Shown here: positions 61,271 to 64,000 of the stretch, in pieces | Numbering within the stretch: position 1 is the first letter of the stretch | Layout: each line of letters begins with the position of its first letter | Assembly (NCBI RefSeq): GCF_023822025.1 | Contig: NZ_CP082909.1 | Location: 5,438,001-5,502,000 of the forward strand | Direction: 5' to 3' | DNA from: Endozoicomonas sp. 4G | GTDB taxonomy: Bacteria > Pseudomonadota > Gammaproteobacteria > Pseudomonadales > Endozoicomonadaceae | Length of the DNA stretch: 64,000 bases | The notes under the pieces: generated by a model | The model's database searches: none | What the model was told of the DNA's origin: nothing | Seen by the model: only the letters and a program-made list of their open reading frames with translations | Translations under genes and position numbers: made by a program

Positions 61271-61283
61271 GCCCAGAAGCGGG

Positions 61284-61559
61284 TTAGACTAGCCGAATTT
61301 CCAGCTTTTTACCCAGGGCAGCAGCAAAGCGCTCAAGTGTGGAGAGTTTTACATCCTCAGAATTGTTTTCGATACGGGATATCGCGCTTTTCTGGGTTTG
61401 AAGCTTTTGTGCCAGCTGGAGCTGGGTTAACCCTGCCTCTTTTCTGGCCTCCTTGAGCAATACTCCAAACTTGAACGACTCATAGCCCTCATCATAACCG
61501 TCGGCAAATTCCGGGTCTCGGGCTTTCCTATCTTGAATGTATTGATCCAGATCACTCAT
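61284..61559 (-). CDS. higA: HigA-like XRE-family antitoxin
   Basis: A 91-residue DNA-binding antitoxin. Its helix-turn-helix spans about residues 34-85 (LLKEARKEAGLTQLQLAQKL, then SAISRIENNSEDVKLSTLERFA). The first 30 residues form a helical extension. The start codon overlaps the stop of higB by 4 bp, the toxin-first order of higBA. It should repress its own promoter; a candidate operator lies upstream of higB. Confidence 0.88.
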   Translation of the reverse strand: MSDLDQYIQDRKARDPEFADGYDEGYESFKFGVLLKEARKEAGLTQLQLAQKLQTQKSAISRIENNSEDVKLSTLERFAAALGKKLEIRLV

Positions 61560-61909
61560 CGTTTTTTCCTCCTGTTCAGATAATCCCTGCGGCGCCTTTC
61601 TGCCAATTTGATGGCTTTTGACGGTGTTTTCTGTGTCTTTTTTTGAAAAGCGTGATTTAATACGACCAAGCTGCCTCCGTCAAAGAAACCCAGCAGACGA
61701 AATATATCACTTCCAGATTGAACCCTAACCTCCCAGATTTCCTCAGTGCCAACCAACTTTTTAAAATAACTGCTCGGTACTTTCTCCTGCTCCTGAACCA
61801 GCTTCAGAACCCAGGTAACCTTTTGAACCTGCTGGCTGCTCAGGGCATTCAGAAAATCAGCAATAGGCGTTTTGCCGTCTTCCGTTGTATAGAAACTGAT
61901 TTCACGCAT
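61556..61909 (-). CDS. higB: HigB-like toxin (RelE/Gp49 family)
   Basis: A 117-residue protein with the phage-derived Gp49/RelE fold. It shows the ISFYTTEDGKTPIADFLNAL start, then LVGTEEIWEVRVQSGSDIFRLLGFF, then LNHAFQKKTQKTP and a basic C-terminal tail rich in Arg and Lys. Such toxins cut mRNA on the ribosome. Length and conserved basic residues look intact. First gene of the higBA operon. Confidence 0.88.
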   Translation of the reverse strand: MREISFYTTEDGKTPIADFLNALSSQQVQKVTWVLKLVQEQEKVPSSYFKKLVGTEEIWEVRVQSGSDIFRLLGFFDGGSLVVLNHAFQKKTQKTPSKAIKLAERRRRDYLNRRKKR

Positions 61910-61917
61910 GGTGATAG

Positions 61918-61935
61918 GTTAACACAGGTGTGAAC
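61918..61935. promoter_or_regulatory. Inverted repeat upstream of higB, candidate HigA operator
   Basis: GTTAACAC-AG-GTGTGAAC is an 18-bp inverted repeat with one mismatch, starting 9 bp upstream of the higB start codon. The position suits antitoxin autorepression. The rest of 61936-62131 shows nothing recognisable apart from the leader of the next gene. Confidence 0.45.
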
Positions 61936-62131
61936 TTTTTCCAGTCGAGTTCTGGGTTGGTGGTATTACCAATCCGCTCACTGTGAATGAGACATTCGTT
62001 CCTTGTTCTATGCAAGGCCATTGCTTGCGTCCTGAATTTGGGGATTTTCACGGCAAAGAAACCTCCGACCTCTCCAGATTTTTACTAACCTGACTTCCCA
62101 ATAAACAGTTCAACCACTGGGAAGCCAAACC

Positions 62132-63607
62132 TTGCTATCTAACAAAACATTGATTTTGATCTTCACCATGGTCTTTTCTGTGCATAGCTCTAATGGCCAT
62201 GCTCAGGAAAAACAACTCTGCTTAGGAAATAACCAACCCACCCGGATAAGGCTTCTACTTGACGAGCACCTGAAAATTGTTCTTCACCCACCGGGCGTCG
62301 AAAACAGGCTTCTCCCTCTGTTAGAAGAGAGTGAGACCATCGAATGGTGGGAGTTGAAACAGGAATTCGAGGAGAACCACGGCGACATGCCACGAGTCTG
62401 CTTCGGTGATGGCATTCTCTTAAAACCAGACACTCGTTATTGCTTTTCTCCCGATTCTGGCGTCGAAACTTTAGCTCACAGTCGGGCAGACTCTGATGAG
62501 GGTTCTGGCAGTGAAGACAGCGGAACCTCTGATGAAAACAGCGGCAACCGTTCTGACGAAGACGAAACTGATACCGAAACTGATGTTCAGTGTGTACACA
62601 CGAGAGTTAGTCCTTTTCGGGCGTTAGACGAAACCAGTCAGTTTTGTGTGATGCTGGCACTGGAAATGATTCAGCAGGCGTTCATTTCAAACAATGAAAT
62701 ACTCACTGAGCCAGAGGCAGACGTGACAAAAGCGGAGTCTGTTAACCACCTGAAAGTCACCTCACCTGTTTACAACACCGACCGCATGAGGCACCTGAAA
62801 ACGCACAAACAGAAACAGCTCCGCCTGCCTGCCAACCAGAGACCCAAGGTGCACCAGTGTGACCATGAGGGCTGCGACTACAGCACGAACCGGGCGGCCA
62901 ATCTGAGAATGCACAAACAGACCCACCTGTCTGCTGACCAAAGAACCAGGGTGCACCAGTGTGACCATGAGGGCTGCGACTACAGCACGAACCGGGCGGC
63001 CAATCTGAGAATGCACAAACAGACCCACCTGTCTGCCGACCAAAGAATCAGGGTGCACCAGTGTGACCATGAGGGCTGCGACTACAGCGCGTTCTGGTCG
63101 AGCAATCTGAACGCGCACAAACAGACCCACCTGCCTGCCGACCAAAGACCCAAGGTGCACCAATGTGACCATGAGGGCTGCGACTACAGCACGAACCGGT
63201 CGAACAATCTGAAAGCGCACAAACAGATCCACCTGCCTACCGACCAAAGACCCAAGGAGCACCATTGTGACCATGAGGGCTGCGACTACAGCACGAATCG
63301 GGCGGCCAGTCTGAGAATGCACAAACAGACCCACCTGCCTGCTGACCAAAGACCCAAGATGCACCAATGTGACCATGAGGGCTGCCACTACATCACGAAC
63401 CGGTTGAGCAATCTGAAAAAGCACAAACGGATCCACCTGCCCACCGACCAGAGACCTGAAAGAATTAAAAGAAAAGCGTATGGCCAGCCGCCATCTAACA
63501 AGAAAAGAAAGAAGGATTATAAAGAATGGTCCGCTTCCCAACCTGCCTCAAATTCTACATTGCAGAATGTGTCGTATAAGAAGTGGGGACTGAAACTGGA
63601 AAAATAA
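62132..63607 (+). CDS. Secreted C2H2 zinc-finger protein, candidate nucleus-targeted effector
   Basis: A 491-residue eukaryote-like protein. TTG 62132 behind a GGAAG site gives a signal peptide (LILIFTMVFSVHSSNGHA). Residues about 25-110 are unrecognised. Residues about 118-152 are an acidic Ser/Asp/Glu tract. From Cys243 come six consecutive C2H2 zinc fingers (C-x4-C-x12-H-x3-H) with 34-residue spacing, of the form CDHEGCDYSTNR..NL..HKQTH. A degenerate finger-like stretch precedes them. The tail is strongly basic with KRK and KKRKK clusters that look like a bipartite nuclear localisation signal. C2H2 arrays bind DNA in eukaryotes and are rare in bacteria. An export route and host target are inferred, not shown. 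Confidence 0.85.
   Translation: MLSNKTLILIFTMVFSVHSSNGHAQEKQLCLGNNQPTRIRLLLDEHLKIVLHPPGVENRLLPLLEESETIEWWELKQEFEENHGDMPRVCFGDGILLKPDTRYCFSPDSGVETLAHSRADSDEGSGSEDSGTSDENSGNRSDEDETDTETDVQCVHTRVSPFRALDETSQFCVMLALEMIQQAFISNNEILTEPEADVTKAESVNHLKVTSPVYNTDRMRHLKTHKQKQLRLPANQRPKVHQCDHEGCDYSTNRAANLRMHKQTHLSADQRTRVHQCDHEGCDYSTNRAANLRMHKQTHLSADQRIRVHQCDHEGCDYSAFWSSNLNAHKQTHLPADQRPKVHQCDHEGCDYSTNRSNNLKAHKQIHLPTDQRPKEHHCDHEGCDYSTNRAASLRMHKQTHLPADQRPKMHQCDHEGCHYITNRLSNLKKHKRIHLPTDQRPERIKRKAYGQPPSNKKRKKDYKEWSASQPASNSTLQNVSYKKWGLKLEK
62849..63460 (+). repeat. Six tandem 102-bp units encoding zinc fingers
   Basis: Each unit encodes one finger plus its linker. Units 1 and 2 (62849-62950 and 62951-63052) differ at only two or so positions, and the others differ mainly at the predicted DNA-contact positions between the second cysteine and first histidine. 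This points to recent internal duplication. Confidence 0.9.
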
Positions 63608-63617
63608 GCAGGTACGA

Positions 63618-63654
63618 AAAAGCCCCAGATAGTGCTGAGGCTTTTGGGGCTTTT
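63618..63654 (+). terminator. Intrinsic terminator after zinc-finger gene
   Basis: AAAAGCCCC and GGGGCTTTT form a 9-bp stem across a 19-nt loop 10 bp after the stop codon, with T-rich sequence following (TTTTCTGTTT). A standard terminator; the flanking A/T runs may let it work in both directions. Bases 63661-63828 contain an imperfect inverted repeat (63748-63766) but no gene I can support. Confidence 0.75.
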
Positions 63655-63828
63655 CTGTTTGTGGACTTTTTGCACCGCAATGGTCGCCTGCTCAACATCT
63701 GCCACGGTGACATTGCCCCGCTCAAAGCACTGGTAGAAATTTAGAGGCCACCCACAATGTGGATGGTACATCCTGAGAGTCAAGAGTGTGCCACTACACA
63801 CTCAACCCGATAATATCGAACACTTTAG

Positions 63829-63849
63829 CATGGTGTCCGTGCTACCATG
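63829..63849. promoter_or_regulatory. Inverted repeat before HigB-like toxin start
   Basis: CATGGT and ACCATG, 9 nt apart, end 6 bp before the start codon of the toxin gene. Such repeats overlapping the translation start region are usual operators of HigA antitoxins. Inferred from position only. Confidence 0.4.
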
Positions 63850-63855
63850 TAATCC

Positions 63856-64000
63856 ATGATCGCTTCCTTCAAAGACAAGGCTACAGCAGATATTTTTAAC
63901 GGCAAGGCTTCCCGCCTGGCCCGCAAAGTCTGTCCCCAGTCGCTTTGGCGAATTGCCGCAAGAAAGCTGGATCAGCTGGATTCTGTGCTAATCCTGGATG
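63856..64000 (+). CDS. HigB-type (RelE superfamily) toxin, N-terminal part
   Basis: An open frame from ATG 63856 to the window end, 48 residues visible. It matches the N-terminus of plasmid-maintenance HigB toxins: MIASFKDKATADIFNG, then a SRLARKVCPQSLWRIAARKL segment and an LDQLDSVLILD stretch. The toxins are ribosome-dependent mRNA nucleases; the higA partner would follow beyond the window. It belongs to the other HigB branch than the Gp49-like gene at 61556, so it is a separate module. Confidence 0.75.
   Translation, partial: MIASFKDKATADIFNGKASRLARKVCPQSLWRIAARKLDQLDSVLILD

Noticed and set aside
62849-63460. Zinc-finger array considered as eukaryotic contamination
   Set aside because: The gene has a bacterial-type start with a Shine-Dalgarno, a bacterial signal peptide, no introns and an intrinsic terminator, and lies between bacterial TA modules in one continuous sequence.
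63661-63801. Possible transposase end or gene remnant before the last toxin gene
   Set aside because: Both strands have short open stretches, but none shows a motif I can place; only an imperfect inverted repeat is supported.

Overview
The window looks like a chromosome segment of a host-associated marine gammaproteobacterium, most likely Endozoicomonas or a close relative. This is an inference from gene content: Pseudomonas/Oceanospirillales-type Pil-Chp and Pst genes, many toxin-antitoxin (TA) modules, and eukaryote-like proteins (a CD39/GDA1-type apyrase and a secreted C2H2 zinc-finger protein) beside a giant RTX adhesin. No database search was run; family names rest on recognised motifs and gene order.

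Layout. 1-4200: the tail of a VapC toxin, an antisense scrap of serA, two paralogous effector-like genes of unknown function, and an orphan fructose-PTS IIB protein. 4200-13000: an outer-membrane TolC-family gene, then a twitching/chemosensory cluster (pilH-pilI-pilJ-chpA and a second cheW-like gene) whose ChpA has lost key catalytic features. 13000-15000: rsmE, a hicAB module and a heptad-repeat coiled-coil membrane protein. 15000-23700: the phosphate regulon (phoU, pstB, pstA, pstC, then pstS), with Pho boxes upstream of pstC and pstS. A candidate histidine transporter in the opposite orientation splits it, and that transporter is preceded by a histidine-rich leader peptide. 23700-33700: an FAH-family hydrolase, DUF4404, serA, an orphan TacA-like antitoxin lacking its DNA-binding part, an IS66 scrap, a Fic protein, DUF523, hipBA, a peroxiredoxin-prolyl hydroxylase fusion and the apyrase.

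33900-61300 is the centrepiece: a 6440-residue RTX protein built of about 60 modules, with its complete type I secretion machinery (ABC transporter, HlyD adaptor, TolC-type channel) and a MotA/MotB-like proton-channel pair. Protein set and sizes match the Salmonella SPI-4 sii system (SiiA-F). Here the substrate is an RTX-repeat protein rather than an Ig-repeat adhesin, and an M23 peptidase gene is embedded in the machinery operon.

61300-64000: a higBA module, the zinc-finger effector candidate, and the start of another HigB-like toxin running off the window. Two of the TA loci abut short fragments of host genes (serA near vapC, rsmE near hicAB), which suggests repeated recombination at these sites.
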